Under the pieces are notes generated by a model, which saw only the letters and a program-made list of their open reading frames with translations, was not told the origin of the DNA and ran no database searches. 64,000 nucleotides of DNA from the NCBI RefSeq assembly GCF_000143985.1, contig NC_014364.1, positions 992,001 through 1,056,000 on the forward strand, in the 5' to 3' direction. This document shows, in pieces, positions 20,920 to 31,199 of the stretch. Within the stretch, counting starts at the first letter, position 1; the number at the start of each line of letters is the position of its first letter. Source of the DNA: Sediminispirochaeta smaragdinae DSM 11293. GTDB lineage: Bacteria; Spirochaetota; Spirochaetia; DSM-16054; Sediminispirochaetaceae. The translations under genes were made by a program, and so were the position numbers.

Positions 20920-21222
20920 GTGAGAGCGGATCAGATCATTATAGAGCCGGTACTAACGGAAAAATCGAACAGTATGCGGGAAAACGATAAGAAGAAGTAT
21001 ATTTTTCGTGTCGACCCGAAAGCAAATAAGGTACAGGTAATGTACGCCGTTGAGGAACTGTTCAAGGTACGCCCCGTTAAATGTAATATGGTGAGCGTAA
21101 AGGCAAAGCCGAAGACGACCCGTACAAAAGCGGGTATGAGAAAGGGCTCGACGACCGGCTGGAAAAAGGCCATCGTCACCCTCGCTGCCGGCGACAAGAT
21201 CGAACAGATCGAAGGCGTCTAA
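20920..21222 (+). CDS. rplW: 50S ribosomal protein L23
   Basis: 100 residues from a GTG at 20920, giving Met-Arg-Ala-Asp-Gln-Ile-Ile-Ile-Glu-Pro-Val-Leu-Thr-Glu-Lys-Ser, the usual L23 beginning. GGGGG lies four to eight bases upstream. An in-frame ATG at 20893 would overlap rplD by 17 bases and add nine atypical residues, so GTG is preferred. L23 sits at the tunnel exit and docks SRP and trigger factor. Confidence 0.93.
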   Translation: MRADQIIIEPVLTEKSNSMRENDKKKYIFRVDPKANKVQVMYAVEELFKVRPVKCNMVSVKAKPKTTRTKAGMRKGSTTGWKKAIVTLAAGDKIEQIEGV

Positions 21223-21237
21223 GGAGAGGGGGAGAAC

Positions 21238-22062
21238 GTGGCACTTAAGACGTATAAACCAAGAACGCCGAGCCTCCGTTATACGACAAGTCTTTCATTT
21301 GAGGGGCTTTCCGACGGACCCGGTGAGAAAAAACTTACAAAGGGTATACCTTTTAAGGCTGGGCGTGGTGCCGGTGGACGCATAAGCGTTCGGCGCCGTG
21401 GCGGCCGCCATAAAAGGCTTTACAGAACCATAGATTTTCGCAGGGACAAGTTTGATGTTCCCGGAACGGTGAAGGCGATCGAATACGATCCCAATCGTTC
21501 TGCGAATATTGCCCTTGTCTACTATACCGATGGAGAAAAACGGTACATTCTTGCGCCTAAGGGATTGCAGGTCGGCGATTCCGTACAGAGTGGGGCTAAG
21601 TCTCCTCTCCAGATCGGAAATGCGCTTCCTCTTGAAAATATTCCCCTTGGTATGCCTGTTCATAACATCGAGCTGCAGAAGGGGCGCGGCGGACAGATGG
21701 TTCGTGCCGCCGGGGTCAGCGCATCTGTCCTTGCTAAAGAGGGTGATTACGTTACCGTAAAACTTCCCTCCGGTGAAATGAGGATGGTGTTCGGCAAATG
21801 TTTTGCCACCATCGGGATAGTTGGAAATGAAGACCACATGAATGTTGCCGTCGGAAAGGCTGGGCGTTCACGATGGATGGGGCATCGGCCGAAGGTTCGG
21901 GGTGTTGTTATGAACCCTGTTGATCACCCGCATGGCGGTGGTGAAGGAAAAACCTCCGGTGGACGTCATCCTGTTTCTCCCTGGGGTGTTCCTACCAAGG
22001 GCTATAAGACCAGGAAGAAGAGCAAGTCTTCGAGCAAGTTTATCGTCAAAAGACGGAAGTAG
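21238..22062 (+). CDS. rplB: 50S ribosomal protein L2
   Basis: 274 residues starting with GTG; AAGGAGAGGGGGAG lies just before it. The motif His-Pro-His-Gly-Gly-Gly-Glu-Gly, including the histidine near the peptidyl-transferase centre, is present toward the C-terminus. L2 is needed for subunit association. Confidence 0.97.
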   Translation: MALKTYKPRTPSLRYTTSLSFEGLSDGPGEKKLTKGIPFKAGRGAGGRISVRRRGGRHKRLYRTIDFRRDKFDVPGTVKAIEYDPNRSANIALVYYTDGEKRYILAPKGLQVGDSVQSGAKSPLQIGNALPLENIPLGMPVHNIELQKGRGGQMVRAAGVSASVLAKEGDYVTVKLPSGEMRMVFGKCFATIGIVGNEDHMNVAVGKAGRSRWMGHRPKVRGVVMNPVDHPHGGGEGKTSGGRHPVSPWGVPTKGYKTRKKSKSSSKFIVKRRK

Positions 22063-22072
22063 GAGTTGATAC

Positions 22073-22354
22073 GTGTCCAGATCGATTAAAAAGGGACCCT
22101 TCATTGAGAAGAAGCTGTATAAACGGATCGTCGAAGCCGGTAAGGCCGGGGATAAGAAGATGATCAAGACCTACTCCCGCTGTTCGACGATTATTCCGGA
22201 GATGGTTGGTTTCACCATTTCGGTTTACAACGGGAAGACATGGGTCCCCGTTTATGTGACCGAGAATTTGGTGGGTCACAAGCTTGGCGAATTTGCGCCG
22301 ACGCGTTTTTTTCGGGGTCATGCAGGTTCCGACAAAAAGGCGAGTAAGAGATAG
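22073..22354 (+). CDS. rpsS: 30S ribosomal protein S19
   Basis: 93 residues starting with GTG 22073, giving Ser-Arg-Ser-Ile-Lys-Lys-Gly-Pro-Phe. TAGGAG precedes it. The S19 signature with Lys-Leu-Gly-Glu-Phe-Ala-Pro-Thr-Arg is present. It binds with S13 in the 30S head. Confidence 0.96.
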   Translation: MSRSIKKGPFIEKKLYKRIVEAGKAGDKKMIKTYSRCSTIIPEMVGFTISVYNGKTWVPVYVTENLVGHKLGEFAPTRFFRGHAGSDKKASKR

Positions 22355-22362
22355 GTGAAGTG

Positions 22363-22725
22363 ATGGAAGGGAAGAAAGGATATCAGGCACATGCCAAGCA
22401 TCTGATGATTTCTCCGAAGAAGCTTCGGCCGATTGCCGACAATGTACGGCGCAAGCCTTATGTTCAGGCTGTCGCCATTCTTGAAAGCATGCCCAATAAG
22501 GGTGCGACATACCTTCGCAAGGTGATTATGTCCGCAGCAGCCAACGCGCTTTCGCAGAATAAAAAGCTTGATGAAGAGATGCTGTATGTGAAAGAGCTTC
22601 AGGTGAATGAGGGCCCCCGTTATAAGCGGGTATGGCCGAGGAGCCGGGGGCGTCGGGATATTTTGCTGAAACGACTCAGCCATATTTCGGTCGTTGTCGA
22701 CGAAATCGCGAACATGGGGGAGTAG
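22363..22725 (+). CDS. rplV: 50S ribosomal protein L22
   Basis: 120 residues. An in-frame GTG directly precedes the ATG at 22363; the ATG gives the better spacing to AGGTGAAG and is used. The tunnel-lining beta-hairpin with Gly-Pro-Arg-Tyr-Lys-Arg-Val-Trp-Pro-Arg-Ser-Arg-Gly-Arg is clear. Its stop is immediately followed by the rpsC ATG. Confidence 0.95.
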   Translation: MEGKKGYQAHAKHLMISPKKLRPIADNVRRKPYVQAVAILESMPNKGATYLRKVIMSAAANALSQNKKLDEEMLYVKELQVNEGPRYKRVWPRSRGRRDILLKRLSHISVVVDEIANMGE

Positions 22726-23427
22726 ATGGGTCAGAAAGTTAATCCGGTAGGAATGCGTCTTGGCATCAACAAGACCTGGAAGTCAAAGTGGTACGTCGAT
22801 CCCCGGGAATATGCGGATACGCTTCATGAAGACCTTGCGCTGAGAAAGGAACTGGAAAGCTGTCCTGAAACGCAGGGAGCCGATATTTCCGATATTGAGA
22901 TTATTCGTCATCCCCAGAGGATTACCATCGTTGTGAAAACCAGTCGTCCCGGTATTATTATCGGTGCGAAGGGTAGCAATATCGAGAAGATCGGTGCTCG
23001 GCTTCAGAAAATTGCCAAGAAGAAGATTCAGATCAAGATAAAGGAAGTAAAGCGACCCGAGGCGGATGCTCAGATTATTGCTGAAAATATCGCCAGGCAG
23101 TTGAAAATGCGGGGAGCTTTCAGAAGAACACTGAAGATGGCGGTGAGTAAGGCCATGCAGTCCGGTGTTCAGGGTGTTAAGGTCCGGATCTCCGGACGGC
23201 TTGGCGGTGCTGAAATGAGCCGTGTCGCTTGGCATCATGAGGGACGGGTTCCTCTTCACACGTTGCGTGCCGATATCGATTATGGCTTTGCCGAATCCAG
23301 GACAACCTTCGGAGTTATCGGCGTAAAGGTGTGGACCTTCAACGGCGAGGTATACCAGAAAGATCAGAAAGAAGATGCCGGACTGCTTGTGCGGAAAAAG
23401 CGTGAGAAGACCGGTGCGAGGAGATAG
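22726..23427 (+). CDS. rpsC: 30S ribosomal protein S3
   Basis: 233 residues. The N-terminal Gly-Gln-Lys-Val-Asn-Pro, a KH domain with Ile-Ile-Ile-Gly-Ala-Lys-Gly (about 78-84) and a basic C-terminal tail are present. It forms the mRNA entry helicase with S4 and S5. It begins on the base after the rplV stop. Confidence 0.97.
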   Translation: MGQKVNPVGMRLGINKTWKSKWYVDPREYADTLHEDLALRKELESCPETQGADISDIEIIRHPQRITIVVKTSRPGIIIGAKGSNIEKIGARLQKIAKKKIQIKIKEVKRPEADAQIIAENIARQLKMRGAFRRTLKMAVSKAMQSGVQGVKVRISGRLGGAEMSRVAWHHEGRVPLHTLRADIDYGFAESRTTFGVIGVKVWTFNGEVYQKDQKEDAGLLVRKKREKTGARR

Positions 23428-23433
23428 CGAGCT

Positions 23434-23850
23434 ATGCTGAGTCCGAAGAGAACCAAATATAGAAAACGGCAGCGTGGGAAGACCGACGGCGTGGCCCGTC
23501 GCGGTACTCATGTTGCCTTCGGTGATTTCGGTCTGGTCGCTCTCGAGCCCAAATGGATTACCAACCGACAGATTGAGGCGGCTCGTATCGCGATGACTAG
23601 ACACGTTAAGCGTGGCGGTAAAGTGTGGATCCGGATCTTTCCGGATATGCCCTATACCAAGAAGCCTGCTGAAACCAGGCAGGGTAAAGGAAAAGGTAAC
23701 CCCGAGGGTTGGGTTGCAGTGGTGAAGAAGGGAGCTGTCATGTTTGAGATGGCTGGCGTCAGCGAAGAGTTGGCACGATCCGCTATGGCTTTAGCTGGTA
23801 GTAAACTCCCGATTAAAACCAAATTTATTGTTAGACGGGATCTGGAGTAG
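23434..23850 (+). CDS. rplP: 50S ribosomal protein L16
   Basis: 138 residues, beginning [10 protein letters not shown]. The signature Arg-Ile-Phe-Pro-Asp and the Met-Gly-Lys-Gly-like Arg-Gln-Gly-Lys-Gly-Lys-Gly stretch are present. L16 positions tRNA near the A site. Confidence 0.96.
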   Translation: MLSPKRTKYRKRQRGKTDGVARRGTHVAFGDFGLVALEPKWITNRQIEAARIAMTRHVKRGGKVWIRIFPDMPYTKKPAETRQGKGKGNPEGWVAVVKKGAVMFEMAGVSEELARSAMALAGSKLPIKTKFIVRRDLE

Positions 23851-23853
23851 CGT

Positions 23854-24057
23854 ATGAAAGATTCATTCAAGGACCTTACCTATCAGGAGTTGGTAGAGAA
23901 GCGAGAAGAGCTGCGGAAGAAGTACCTCGATTTGCGGGTGAATAAGGTCATCGGTCACATGGAAAATCGCCTTGAAATCCGGACGGTACGGCGGAGGCTT
24001 GCCAGTCTGAATGGGATTATCCATGAGTACGCTCTCGGAATTCGGAAGGAATCTTAG
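23854..24057 (+). CDS. rpmC: 50S ribosomal protein L29
   Basis: 67 residues, two long helices with the family pattern Leu-Arg-Lys-Lys-Tyr-Leu-Asp-Leu-Arg near the middle. It sits at the tunnel exit beside L23. It begins three bases after rplP and its stop shares a base with the GTG of rpsQ. Confidence 0.94.
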   Translation: MKDSFKDLTYQELVEKREELRKKYLDLRVNKVIGHMENRLEIRTVRRRLASLNGIIHEYALGIRKES

Positions 24058-24332
24058 TGGTGAAAGAGAGGCCTGCGGATATGAATAGCCATAAAAAGAG
24101 TTATACCGGAATGGTTGTCAGCGATAAGATGGATAAAACCATCGTCGTTGCGGTAAAAGAGCGTACCCTGCACAGGCTCTACAAGAAGTACGTGAACAAG
24201 ACCAAGAAGCTGAAGGCTCACGATGAGCGCAATGAGGCTGGAGTCGGTGATTTGGTACGTGTTGTAGAGTGTCGCCCCATCAGCAAGGATAAGTGCTGGC
24301 GGCTGACCGAGATTGTTGAACGCGCAAAGTAA
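24057..24332 (+). CDS. rpsQ: 30S ribosomal protein S17
   Basis: 91 residues if read from GTG 24057; a second GTG at 24060 and an ATG at 24081 are alternatives. GGAAGGA at 24044-24050 supports one of the GTGs. The core has Val-Val-Ser-Asp-Lys-Met-Asp-Lys-Thr and the OB-fold of the family. The first eight residues are not typical, so the N-terminus is uncertain. Confidence 0.92.
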   Translation: MVKERPADMNSHKKSYTGMVVSDKMDKTIVVAVKERTLHRLYKKYVNKTKKLKAHDERNEAGVGDLVRVVECRPISKDKCWRLTEIVERAK

Positions 24333-24355
24333 GACGTGAGGGAGGATGTGCAGTT

Positions 24356-24724
24356 ATGATTCAGATGCAGACAAACCTGACCGTTGCCGACAACAGCGGG
24401 GCTAAACGCGTACAATGTATCAAGGTCCTCGGCGGTTCCAAGCGGAAGACTGCCGGCGTTGGCGACATTATTGTGGTAGCGGTGAAAGATGCCCTGCCGA
24501 ATGGAAATATTAAGAAAGGCGATGTGCAGAAAGCGGTCATTGTTCGGACCAAGAAGGAGTACCGTCGACCGGACGGAACCTATATCAGGTTTGACGATAA
24601 CGCGTGTGTCATTATCGATGCTAACCTTAATCCTAGGGGCAAGCGTATTTTTGGGCCGGTGGCCCGTGAGCTTCGTGAATATGGGTTCATGAAGATTGTC
24701 TCTCTCGCCCCTGAGGTCCTTTAG
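24356..24724 (+). CDS. rplN: 50S ribosomal protein L14
   Basis: 122 residues beginning Met-Ile-Gln-Met-Gln-Thr with the signature Ala-Asp-Asn-Ser-Gly-Ala-Lys. It bridges to 16S rRNA and is the RsfS docking site. Standard place between rpsQ and rplX. Confidence 0.97.
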   Translation: MIQMQTNLTVADNSGAKRVQCIKVLGGSKRKTAGVGDIIVVAVKDALPNGNIKKGDVQKAVIVRTKKEYRRPDGTYIRFDDNACVIIDANLNPRGKRIFGPVARELREYGFMKIVSLAPEVL

Positions 24725-24734
24725 GAGGTTGGTG

Positions 24735-25052
24735 ATGAGTGTTATGAAAACAAAGCTGAAACGGGACGATACGGTAAAGGTTTTGACCGGAAAGGAAAAG
24801 GGAAAGACCGGTAAGATTCTCCGTATCGATCACGCAAAAAACCGGGCCATCGTACAGGGGCTCAACATGGTGAAAAAAGCGGTTCGTCCGAAGAGCCAGC
24901 AGGATAAGGGCGGCATCATTGAGGTTGAAGCCCCCATTGAACTTTCCAATCTTGCCTTTGTGGGTAAGGGTGGACAGACAACCCGGCTTGGTTATCGGTT
25001 TGAGGGCGGAAAAAAGGTCCGCTACGCGAAGAAAAGTGGGGATGCGGTCTGA
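24735..25052 (+). CDS. rplX: 50S ribosomal protein L24
   Basis: 105 residues from ATG 24735, seven bases after TAGGAGG; another ATG three codons on is possible. The KOW motif [12 protein letters not shown] is near the N-terminus. An in-frame ATG at 24696 lies inside rplN and is rejected. Its stop overlaps the rplE ATG by one base. Confidence 0.95.
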   Translation: MSVMKTKLKRDDTVKVLTGKEKGKTGKILRIDHAKNRAIVQGLNMVKKAVRPKSQQDKGGIIEVEAPIELSNLAFVGKGGQTTRLGYRFEGGKKVRYAKKSGDAV

Positions 25053-25606
25053 TGGAACAGTACGTACCTAGATTAAAGACGCTGTACGGCGAAAAGATTG
25101 CTGGCGAACTGATGGAAGAGTTCGCTTATACATCTCGGCAACAGATCCCCGGAATTACCAAGGTTTCGGTAAGTATGGGAGTCGGAGAGGCTTTGAATAA
25201 TAAAAAGCTTCTCGAATCTGCCGTAAAAGAGCTCGAACAGATAACCGGGCAGCATGCCGTAAAGACAAAGGCTCGAAAGTCTATTTCGAATTTTAAGCTG
25301 CGGCAGGGAAATGAGATCGGTGCGAAAGTAACACTTCGCGGCGCTATGATGTGGGAGTTTCTCGATAGACTCATGAATGTGGCTCTCCCTCGTGTTAAGG
25401 ACTTTCGTGGAGTCAATCCCAATGCCTTCGACGGACACGGGAACTACTCCTTGGGTATCCAGGAGCAGATCATTTTCCCCGAGATCGACTACGACAAGAT
25501 CGAGCAGGTGAGTGGATTGAATGTAGCCATCGTTACGACGGCGAATACCGATGGGGAAGCCAGAGAGTTGTTAAAGAAACTTGGCATGCCCTTCAGGAAG
25601 AAATAG
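25052..25606 (+). CDS. rplE: 50S ribosomal protein L5
   Basis: 184 residues, the 5S rRNA binder of the central protuberance. Signature Pro-Arg-Val-Lys-Asp-Phe-Arg-Gly and the region [12 protein letters not shown] are present. It is coupled to rplX by a one-base overlap. Confidence 0.97.
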   Translation: MEQYVPRLKTLYGEKIAGELMEEFAYTSRQQIPGITKVSVSMGVGEALNNKKLLESAVKELEQITGQHAVKTKARKSISNFKLRQGNEIGAKVTLRGAMMWEFLDRLMNVALPRVKDFRGVNPNAFDGHGNYSLGIQEQIIFPEIDYDKIEQVSGLNVAIVTTANTDGEARELLKKLGMPFRKK

Positions 25607-25618
25607 GGGAGCGAGATA

Positions 25619-25804
25619 ATGGCCAAGAAGTCAATGATTATCAAGGCGCGGCGCAAACCGAAGTATATGACCCGAAAGGTCAATCGTTGCCGAATTTGCG
25701 GGCGTCCTCGTGGATACATGCGGAAGTTTCAGATGTGCAGAGTGTGCTTTCGGAAACTGGCGAGCGAGGGAAAAATCCCCGGCGTTACGAAATCGAGCTG
25801 GTAG
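25619..25804 (+). CDS. rpsN: 30S ribosomal protein S14, zinc-binding type
   Basis: 61 residues, the short type Z form. Two Cys-x-x-Cys pairs (C24/C27 and C40/C43) form a zinc ribbon. GGGGAG lies upstream. Standard position between rplE and rpsH. Confidence 0.96.
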   Translation: MAKKSMIIKARRKPKYMTRKVNRCRICGRPRGYMRKFQMCRVCFRKLASEGKIPGVTKSSW

Positions 25805-25813
25805 GAGAGGATA

Positions 25814-26212
25814 ATGGCTATATCGGATCCAGTAGCTGATATGCTGACCAAAATTCGAAATGCCAGCAGAGCTGGGCATGAAAAGGTGGATATTCCCACA
25901 TCAAAGCAAAAACTTGAAGTGGTAAAGATCCTCAAGAATGAGGGGTATATCAAGAACTTTAAAAAGACCAATGTTGATGGTGTGAATAATATCAGGGTGT
26001 TCCTGAAATATACCGAAGAGGATAAACCGGTCATTCACGGAATCGAAAAGATATCCAAACCGGGGCGGCGGGTATATTCCGGATATCGTGATATGCCCAG
26101 AATTTTTAACGGGCACGGCATCATGATTGTATCGACTTCTGTCGGTGTTATCACCGGAAAGAAGGCAGCGGAACAGAAGGTGGGCGGAGAGCTCATCTGC
26201 TCCGTGTGGTAA
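25814..26212 (+). CDS. rpsH: 30S ribosomal protein S8
   Basis: 132 residues with the family start [13 protein letters not shown] and the C-terminal Ser-Thr-Ser-Val-Gly-Val-Ile-Thr signature. In enterics S8 represses the spc operon. Preceded by TAGGAGAGG. Confidence 0.97.
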   Translation: MAISDPVADMLTKIRNASRAGHEKVDIPTSKQKLEVVKILKNEGYIKNFKKTNVDGVNNIRVFLKYTEEDKPVIHGIEKISKPGRRVYSGYRDMPRIFNGHGIMIVSTSVGVITGKKAAEQKVGGELICSVW

Positions 26213-26227
26213 GAGGGGGACTGTCGT

Positions 26228-26767
26228 ATGTCTAGAATAGGTAAGCTTCCCGTCGAGATACCGCAGGGGGTTAGTGTTACTATCACCGACGGCTTTGTGA
26301 CGGTTAAGGGACCTAAGGGAGAACTGAAACAGGACGTTCAGCCTGTGATTACCGTTGCTGTCGAAGGAAATCTCTTGACTGTTGATCGGAAGGATGATTC
26401 CAAGATGGCGCGTTCCTTTCATGGCCTGTATCGTCAGTTGATTCAGAATATGGTAACTGGCGTAACGAAAGGTTTTGAACGCTCTCTCGTGATCAACGGG
26501 GTCGGTTATCGAGCCGAAGTGAAAGGTAATACACTGCTCCTTAACCTTGGATACTCCACTCAGATTGAGTATGAGCTGGAAGAGGGGCTTTCTGTGGCTG
26601 TCGATGCGCAGAATAAGATTACCGTCAGTGGAATAAGCAAAGAGAGAGTAGGTCAGGCTTGTGCTGAGATTCGCTCTATCAGACCTCCTGAACCCTATAA
26701 GGGAAAGGGTGTCAAGTATGAGGAAGAACATATCCGACGTAAGATCGGTAAGTCTGGTGTGAAGTAG
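26228..26767 (+). CDS. rplF: 50S ribosomal protein L6
   Basis: 179 residues; begins Ser-Arg-Ile-Gly-Lys-Leu-Pro-Val and ends with the signature [11 protein letters not shown]. It lies near the sarcin-ricin loop and the factor-binding site. Confidence 0.97.
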   Translation: MSRIGKLPVEIPQGVSVTITDGFVTVKGPKGELKQDVQPVITVAVEGNLLTVDRKDDSKMARSFHGLYRQLIQNMVTGVTKGFERSLVINGVGYRAEVKGNTLLLNLGYSTQIEYELEEGLSVAVDAQNKITVSGISKERVGQACAEIRSIRPPEPYKGKGVKYEEEHIRRKIGKSGVK

Positions 26768-26783
26768 GTGCGGGAGTAGCAGG

Positions 26784-27152
26784 ATGATAAGTCTTAAGAA
26801 TGTATCGGACAAACGCCGAAAATGGCTCAAGCGGAAGCGGCACATCCGGAAAAGAATTAATGGAACTGCCGTACTTCCCAGAATGTCGGTCTATCGCAGC
26901 AACAGGCATCTCTATGTCCAGGTAATTGATGACTTGGCGGGGAATACCATTGCTTCCGTTAGTACCATGGAATCTGCCTTTAAGGGGCTCAAACCTACGG
27001 TGGAAAATGGTGCCAAGATCGGACAGGAAATTGGTGAGCGTTTGAAGAAAAAGAAAATTGAGAAGGTTGTCTTCGACAGGAATGGTTACCTGTACCACGG
27101 AGTGGTGAAAAGTATTGCCGACGGTGCCCGCAAAGCCGGGATACAGTTCTAG
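26784..27152 (+). CDS. rplR: 50S ribosomal protein L18
   Basis: 122 residues, basic N-terminus ([13 protein letters not shown]) and the C-terminal [10 protein letters not shown] motif. It binds 5S rRNA with L5. Confidence 0.96.
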   Translation: MISLKNVSDKRRKWLKRKRHIRKRINGTAVLPRMSVYRSNRHLYVQVIDDLAGNTIASVSTMESAFKGLKPTVENGAKIGQEIGERLKKKKIEKVVFDRNGYLYHGVVKSIADGARKAGIQF

Positions 27153-27161
27153 GGGGAAACG

Positions 27162-27656
27162 GTGGAACGAGACAGAGATAATGAATATGTAGAAAAGCTG
27201 ATCAAACTTAACCGCGTTGCCAAGGTGGTCAAGGGTGGTCGACGATTCTCGTTTTCGGCCCTTACTGTTGTCGGTGATCAGAAGGGACGAGTCGGATACG
27301 GCTTTGGAAAGGCTAATGACGTGGCCGAGGCTATTCGAAAAGGAATGGAAAAGGCCAAAAAGAATATGGTTACTGTTCCCATGAAGCGGACTACGCTTCC
27401 CCACGAGGTGGTTGGGCAGTATAAGAGCGCCAGCGTTCTTTTGAAACCGGCGGCTCCCGGTACCGGTGTTATTGCCGGTGGGCCGGTTCGTGCGGTGATG
27501 GATGCCTGTGGTATTCATGATATTCTCAGCAAATCTCTTGGGTCGAAGAATACCATGAACATCGTGAAGGCTGTCTTTGCGGGGTTTGATGAGATTATGG
27601 ACGCCAAGAGCATTGCCAAGACTCGAGGAAAATCACTCAACGAGATGTGGGGTTGA
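27162..27656 (+). CDS. rpsE: 30S ribosomal protein S5
   Basis: 164 residues starting at GTG 27162 after AGGGGGAAAC. The S5 signature with [11 protein letters not shown] and Gly-Lys-Ala-Asn-Asp-Val is intact, as is [11 protein letters not shown]. It contributes to decoding accuracy. Confidence 0.97.
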   Translation: MERDRDNEYVEKLIKLNRVAKVVKGGRRFSFSALTVVGDQKGRVGYGFGKANDVAEAIRKGMEKAKKNMVTVPMKRTTLPHEVVGQYKSASVLLKPAAPGTGVIAGGPVRAVMDACGIHDILSKSLGSKNTMNIVKAVFAGFDEIMDAKSIAKTRGKSLNEMWG

Positions 27657-27660
27657 TGGT

Positions 27661-27855
27661 ATGGCGAAAAAGAGTGAGCAAAAGGTGCGGGTAACCCTGA
27701 AAAGGAGCCTGATTGGAAGAAAACCGCAGCAGCGGCGGACTGTGAAGGCGCTTGGTCTGGGAAAGATCGGTAGCAGCGTCGAACATGTGCTTAATCCCTC
27801 CATTAAGGGGATGATTGATGCGGTCTCTCATTTAGTGAAGGTCGAGGAGTTGTAA
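27661..27855 (+). CDS. rpmD: 50S ribosomal protein L30
   Basis: 64 residues from ATG 27661, giving [12 protein letters not shown]. Motifs Ser-Leu-Ile-Gly-Arg and Gly-Leu-Gly-Lys-Ile are typical. A longer reading back to 27577 overlaps rpsE in another frame and is rejected. Starts four bases after rpsE. Confidence 0.94.
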   Translation: MAKKSEQKVRVTLKRSLIGRKPQQRRTVKALGLGKIGSSVEHVLNPSIKGMIDAVSHLVKVEEL

Positions 27856-27860
27856 AAGCC

Positions 27861-28322
27861 ATGCAGAATCTCAGGGTTCCAGACGGAGCAAGAAAACGTA
27901 AGCAGATAGTAGGGCGCGGAAGCGGTAGTGGCCGCGGCGGTTACTCTGGACGCGGACGAAATGGACAAAATGCCCGGTCAGGTGGTGGTGTTCGCCTTGG
28001 TTTTGAAGGCGGGCAGATGCCCTTGTACCGCCGGATTGCCCGGCGCGGTTTTTCCAATGCGGATTTTCGCGAAGAGTATGAAACGATCAATATCTGCGAT
28101 TTTGTAGGCCGCTTTGATGACGGCGATACCGTTACACTCGAAAGCCTTAAGGAAAAAAAGGTGCTGAAGCAGGGTGTAACCAAGGTAAAGGTCTTGGGAA
28201 ACGGTGAGATCGACAAAAAATTGATGATTCAAGTTGATATGGTTTCTGCCGGAGCGAAGGCCAAAATTGAAAAAGCCGGTGGGAAGGTGACAGGAATAGA
28301 AGAAGGTAACGATGGCAAATAA
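27861..28322 (+). CDS. rplO: 50S ribosomal protein L15
   Basis: 153 residues with the glycine-rich Gly-Arg-Gly-Ser-Gly-Ser-Gly-Arg-Gly-Gly N-terminal region and the C-terminal L15 signature around Lys-Val-Leu-Gly-Asn-Gly-Glu-Ile. The last 11 bases overlap secY, coupling the two. Confidence 0.96.
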   Translation: MQNLRVPDGARKRKQIVGRGSGSGRGGYSGRGRNGQNARSGGGVRLGFEGGQMPLYRRIARRGFSNADFREEYETINICDFVGRFDDGDTVTLESLKEKKVLKQGVTKVKVLGNGEIDKKLMIQVDMVSAGAKAKIEKAGGKVTGIEEGNDGK

Positions 28323-29634
28323 CGCCTTAATTGATGTTTTTCGGGTGAAGGACCTCAGGCAGCGGATCTTTTTTACAATCGGCATGCTTGTGGTCTTTCG
28401 TCTCGGAGCTACGATACCGATTCCCGGGATAAATCTAAACGCGTTAAAGCTTTATTTTATGTCCCAGCAGGGGAGTGGTGGGATAGGTATTACCGAGTAT
28501 ATCAACTTCTTTGCAGGTGGCGCTTTCAAAAACTTTTCCATTTTTATGCTTGGTATCATGCCCTACATCACGGCTCAGATTATCATGCAGCTCTTGGTGT
28601 TGGTATTCCCTTCTTTAAAACGTATCTCCGAGGAAGAGGGCGGACGGAAGAAGATCAACAGGTATACCCGTTATGGTACGATCCTTGTCTGTCTTATTCA
28701 GTCTTATGTGGTTACTCGATATGCCGATTCGATTCCGGACGCTATAACTATGCCGCGACTCCAGTACACCATTATTGCGATGTTGACGGTTACGACTGGT
28801 TCTGTATTCCTTATCTGGATTGGTGATCAAATTACTCAGAGGGGTGTCGGAAACGGTATTTCCCTGCTGATTTTTGCCGGTATCGTCGCCAGAATGCCTA
28901 ATGCCCTCATCAATTTGTTCCGCAAGGTACAGGCCAAGGAATTGAATCCCGTTTTCGTAATCATCGTTGTGGCAATGTTTGTGGTTGTTGTTGCTCTTGT
29001 TGTATATGAACAACAGGGGCAGAGAAAGATTCCGGTTAATTATGCCAAGAGGGTAATCGGCAGGAAAATGTATGGTGCCCAGAGTACCTATATCCCTTTT
29101 AAGATTAACCCCTCAGGCGTTATTCCTGTTATTTTCGCCTCTTCGGTTATGACCTTTCCGTTGCAGATTGCACAGAGCCTCGGACCGGAAGTACGCTGGC
29201 TTGCACGCTTTTCATACTGGCTTCGGCCGCAGGGTGCCCCCTACATTATCATCTACACCCTGTTGATTATTTTCTTTGCGTACTTCTACACCCAGGTTAC
29301 CTTAAATCCTGTGGAGATTGCAAAACAGATAAGGGAAAACGGCGGCTCGATTCCCGGGATTCGGTCTGAAAAGATGGAAGAGTATCTTTCGACTATCTTA
29401 AATCGGATTGTTCTTCCCGGAGCGATTTTCCTTGCCTTTATTGCGGTCATCCCCACACTCATTCAGGGCCTCTTTAACTTTCCGGCGGAAGTTGCTATGC
29501 TCATGGGTGGTACGTCGTTGCTGATCATGGTAGGTGTTGATCTTGACACTATGTCGCAGATTGAAGGTCACCTGAGAATGCATCATCATGATGGATTGGT
29601 AAAGAAGGGCAGAATCAAGTCCAGGAATCTATAA
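28312..29634 (+). CDS. secY: Preprotein translocase subunit SecY
   Basis: 440 residues with ten membrane segments, the protein-conducting channel. The plug/TM2 region has [11 protein letters not shown] and the C5 loop contains Pro-Ser-Leu-Lys-Arg. Partner SecE is encoded at 5.8 kb. rpmJ follows directly, with no adk or map gene between. Confidence 0.98.
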   Translation: MANNALIDVFRVKDLRQRIFFTIGMLVVFRLGATIPIPGINLNALKLYFMSQQGSGGIGITEYINFFAGGAFKNFSIFMLGIMPYITAQIIMQLLVLVFPSLKRISEEEGGRKKINRYTRYGTILVCLIQSYVVTRYADSIPDAITMPRLQYTIIAMLTVTTGSVFLIWIGDQITQRGVGNGISLLIFAGIVARMPNALINLFRKVQAKELNPVFVIIVVAMFVVVVALVVYEQQGQRKIPVNYAKRVIGRKMYGAQSTYIPFKINPSGVIPVIFASSVMTFPLQIAQSLGPEVRWLARFSYWLRPQGAPYIIIYTLLIIFFAYFYTQVTLNPVEIAKQIRENGGSIPGIRSEKMEEYLSTILNRIVLPGAIFLAFIAVIPTLIQGLFNFPAEVAMLMGGTSLLIMVGVDLDTMSQIEGHLRMHHHDGLVKKGRIKSRNL

Positions 29635-29647
29635 AGAGGATAAAGAG

Positions 29648-29761
29648 ATGAAGGTGAGAGCAAGCGTTAAACCGATTTGCGATAAGTGCAAAGTGATTCG
29701 AAGAAACGGTGTTGTTCGCATTATTTGCGAAAATCCGAAACATAAACAGCGGCAGAGGTAG
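29648..29761 (+). CDS. rpmJ: 50S ribosomal protein L36
   Basis: A 37-residue protein read directly from ATG 29648 to TAG. Zinc ligands C11, C14, C27 and H32 are all present, i.e. the zinc-binding form. AAGAGG and AAAGAG lie just upstream. It sits 13 bases after secY and 12 bases before rpsM. Confidence 0.95.
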   Translation: MKVRASVKPICDKCKVIRRNGVVRIICENPKHKQRQR

Positions 29762-29773
29762 GAGGAAGCCCGG

Positions 29774-30139
29774 ATGGCACGTATTGCTGGTATAGATTTA
29801 CCGAACAAGGCGACCAAAATATCGCTGACCTATATTTATGGCATTGGTCGAAGTTCCGCCATGGAAATTTGTAAGAAAGCGGGTATCGACCCCGATTCCA
29901 AGATGAATGACCTTTCTGCGGAAGATGTTAATAAGCTCAGAACGCTAATCGACAGTGACTATACTGTGGAAGGTCGACTGAGGACTCAGATTGCCTTGAA
30001 TATAAAAAGGCTTATGGATATTGGATGTTACCGTGGTCTTCGGCACAGAAGAGGACTTCCTGTTCGCGGGCAGCGGACAAAGACGAACGCCCGAACGCGA
30101 AAGGGTAAGAAGAAGACCGTCGCGAACAAGAAGAAGTAG
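29774..30139 (+). CDS. rpsM: 30S ribosomal protein S13
   Basis: 121 residues, starting Ala-Arg-Ile-Ala-Gly-Ile-Asp-Leu-Pro. The signature [17 protein letters not shown] is present. It contacts P-site tRNA and forms an intersubunit bridge. Confidence 0.97.
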   Translation: MARIAGIDLPNKATKISLTYIYGIGRSSAMEICKKAGIDPDSKMNDLSAEDVNKLRTLIDSDYTVEGRLRTQIALNIKRLMDIGCYRGLRHRRGLPVRGQRTKTNARTRKGKKKTVANKKK

Positions 30140-30156
30140 TTCGGAGGAAATAGAAC

Positions 30157-30540
30157 GTGGCGAAAGCAAGCGGAAAGAAAAGAACGAAGAAGACGGTATA
30201 CGAAGGGAATGTATATATACAGGCCACCTTTAACAATACCATTGTGACCGTGACCGACCTCCAGGGAAATACCGTTTCCTGGGCCAGTGCAGGTGGTCTT
30301 GGTTTTCGCGGTGCAAAGAAGTCTACGCCCTATGCGGCCCAGACTACCGCTGAAACGGCTGCCAAGAAGGCCATGGATTACGGTTTGCGGGAAGTGAATG
30401 TCTTTGTGAAGGGTCCGGGAGTCGGCCGTGAGTCAGCTATCCGGTCTCTTGGAAATCTCGGCCTTTCGGTGCGAAGCATCCGGGACGTTACGCCGATCCC
30501 TCACAATGGTTGCCGACCGCGGAAAAGTAGAAGAGTGTAA
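30157..30540 (+). CDS. rpsK: 30S ribosomal protein S11
   Basis: 127 residues starting at GTG 30157 after TCGGAGGAAA. Motifs Thr-Phe-Asn-Asn-Thr-Ile-Val-Thr and [18 protein letters not shown] are family-typical. Platform protein. Confidence 0.97.
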   Translation: MAKASGKKRTKKTVYEGNVYIQATFNNTIVTVTDLQGNTVSWASAGGLGFRGAKKSTPYAAQTTAETAAKKAMDYGLREVNVFVKGPGVGRESAIRSLGNLGLSVRSIRDVTPIPHNGCRPRKSRRV

Positions 30541-30555
30541 AGAGGAAGAATAGCA

Positions 30556-31191
30556 ATGGCCAGATATGTAGGACCACAGTGCAGACTTTGTCGGGCGGAA
30601 AAGACCAAGCTTTTTCTTAAGGGTGAGCGATGTCATACGGGCAAGTGTCCGATCGCAAAGAAAAAAAACCCTCCCGGAAAGGGACCAAGGTTTCGGGCTC
30701 GAAAGATGTCCGACTACGGTATCCAGCTTCGAGAGAAGCAGAAGTTGAGAAGAATGTATGGTCTTCTCGAGAAACAGTTCAAACTCACCTTTGTTGAGGC
30801 TGAACGGCTTAGAGGAAAGACCGGTGAGAATTTGATCATCCTTCTTGAACGACGGCTTGATAATGTGGTGTACCGTCTTCGGTTCGCCAACAGCAGAAAG
30901 CAGGCCCGGCAGTTGGTTTCCCATGGTCACATCCTTGTTAACGGCAAACGGGTAACAATCCCTTCATATGTTGTTCGTCAGGGTGATGAGATCGAAATTC
31001 GTGAAGCCAGTAAGAAGATGGTTGTCATCAAAGATGCCCTCAAGGAATACACGAAAAGCGGTGTGATGCCGTGGATCATGCTTGATCCGGATGCCATGAA
31101 AGGAAGTCTGAGTGCGATTCCCAGAAGGAATGATGTCACCGATCTTTCGGATGTGAACGAGCAGCTCATCGTTGAGCTCTATTCAAGATAG
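30556..31191 (+). CDS. rpsD: 30S ribosomal protein S4
   Basis: 211 residues. An N-terminal zinc-type cluster has C9, C12, C26 and C31, followed by an S4 RNA-binding domain (about 99-160) with Arg-Leu-Asp-Asn-Val-Val-Tyr-Arg. Primary 16S binder; also part of mRNA entry and, in some bacteria, of antitermination and operon repression. Confidence 0.97.
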   Translation: MARYVGPQCRLCRAEKTKLFLKGERCHTGKCPIAKKKNPPGKGPRFRARKMSDYGIQLREKQKLRRMYGLLEKQFKLTFVEAERLRGKTGENLIILLERRLDNVVYRLRFANSRKQARQLVSHGHILVNGKRVTIPSYVVRQGDEIEIREASKKMVVIKDALKEYTKSGVMPWIMLDPDAMKGSLSAIPRRNDVTDLSDVNEQLIVELYSR

Positions 31192-31199
31192 GAGTATCC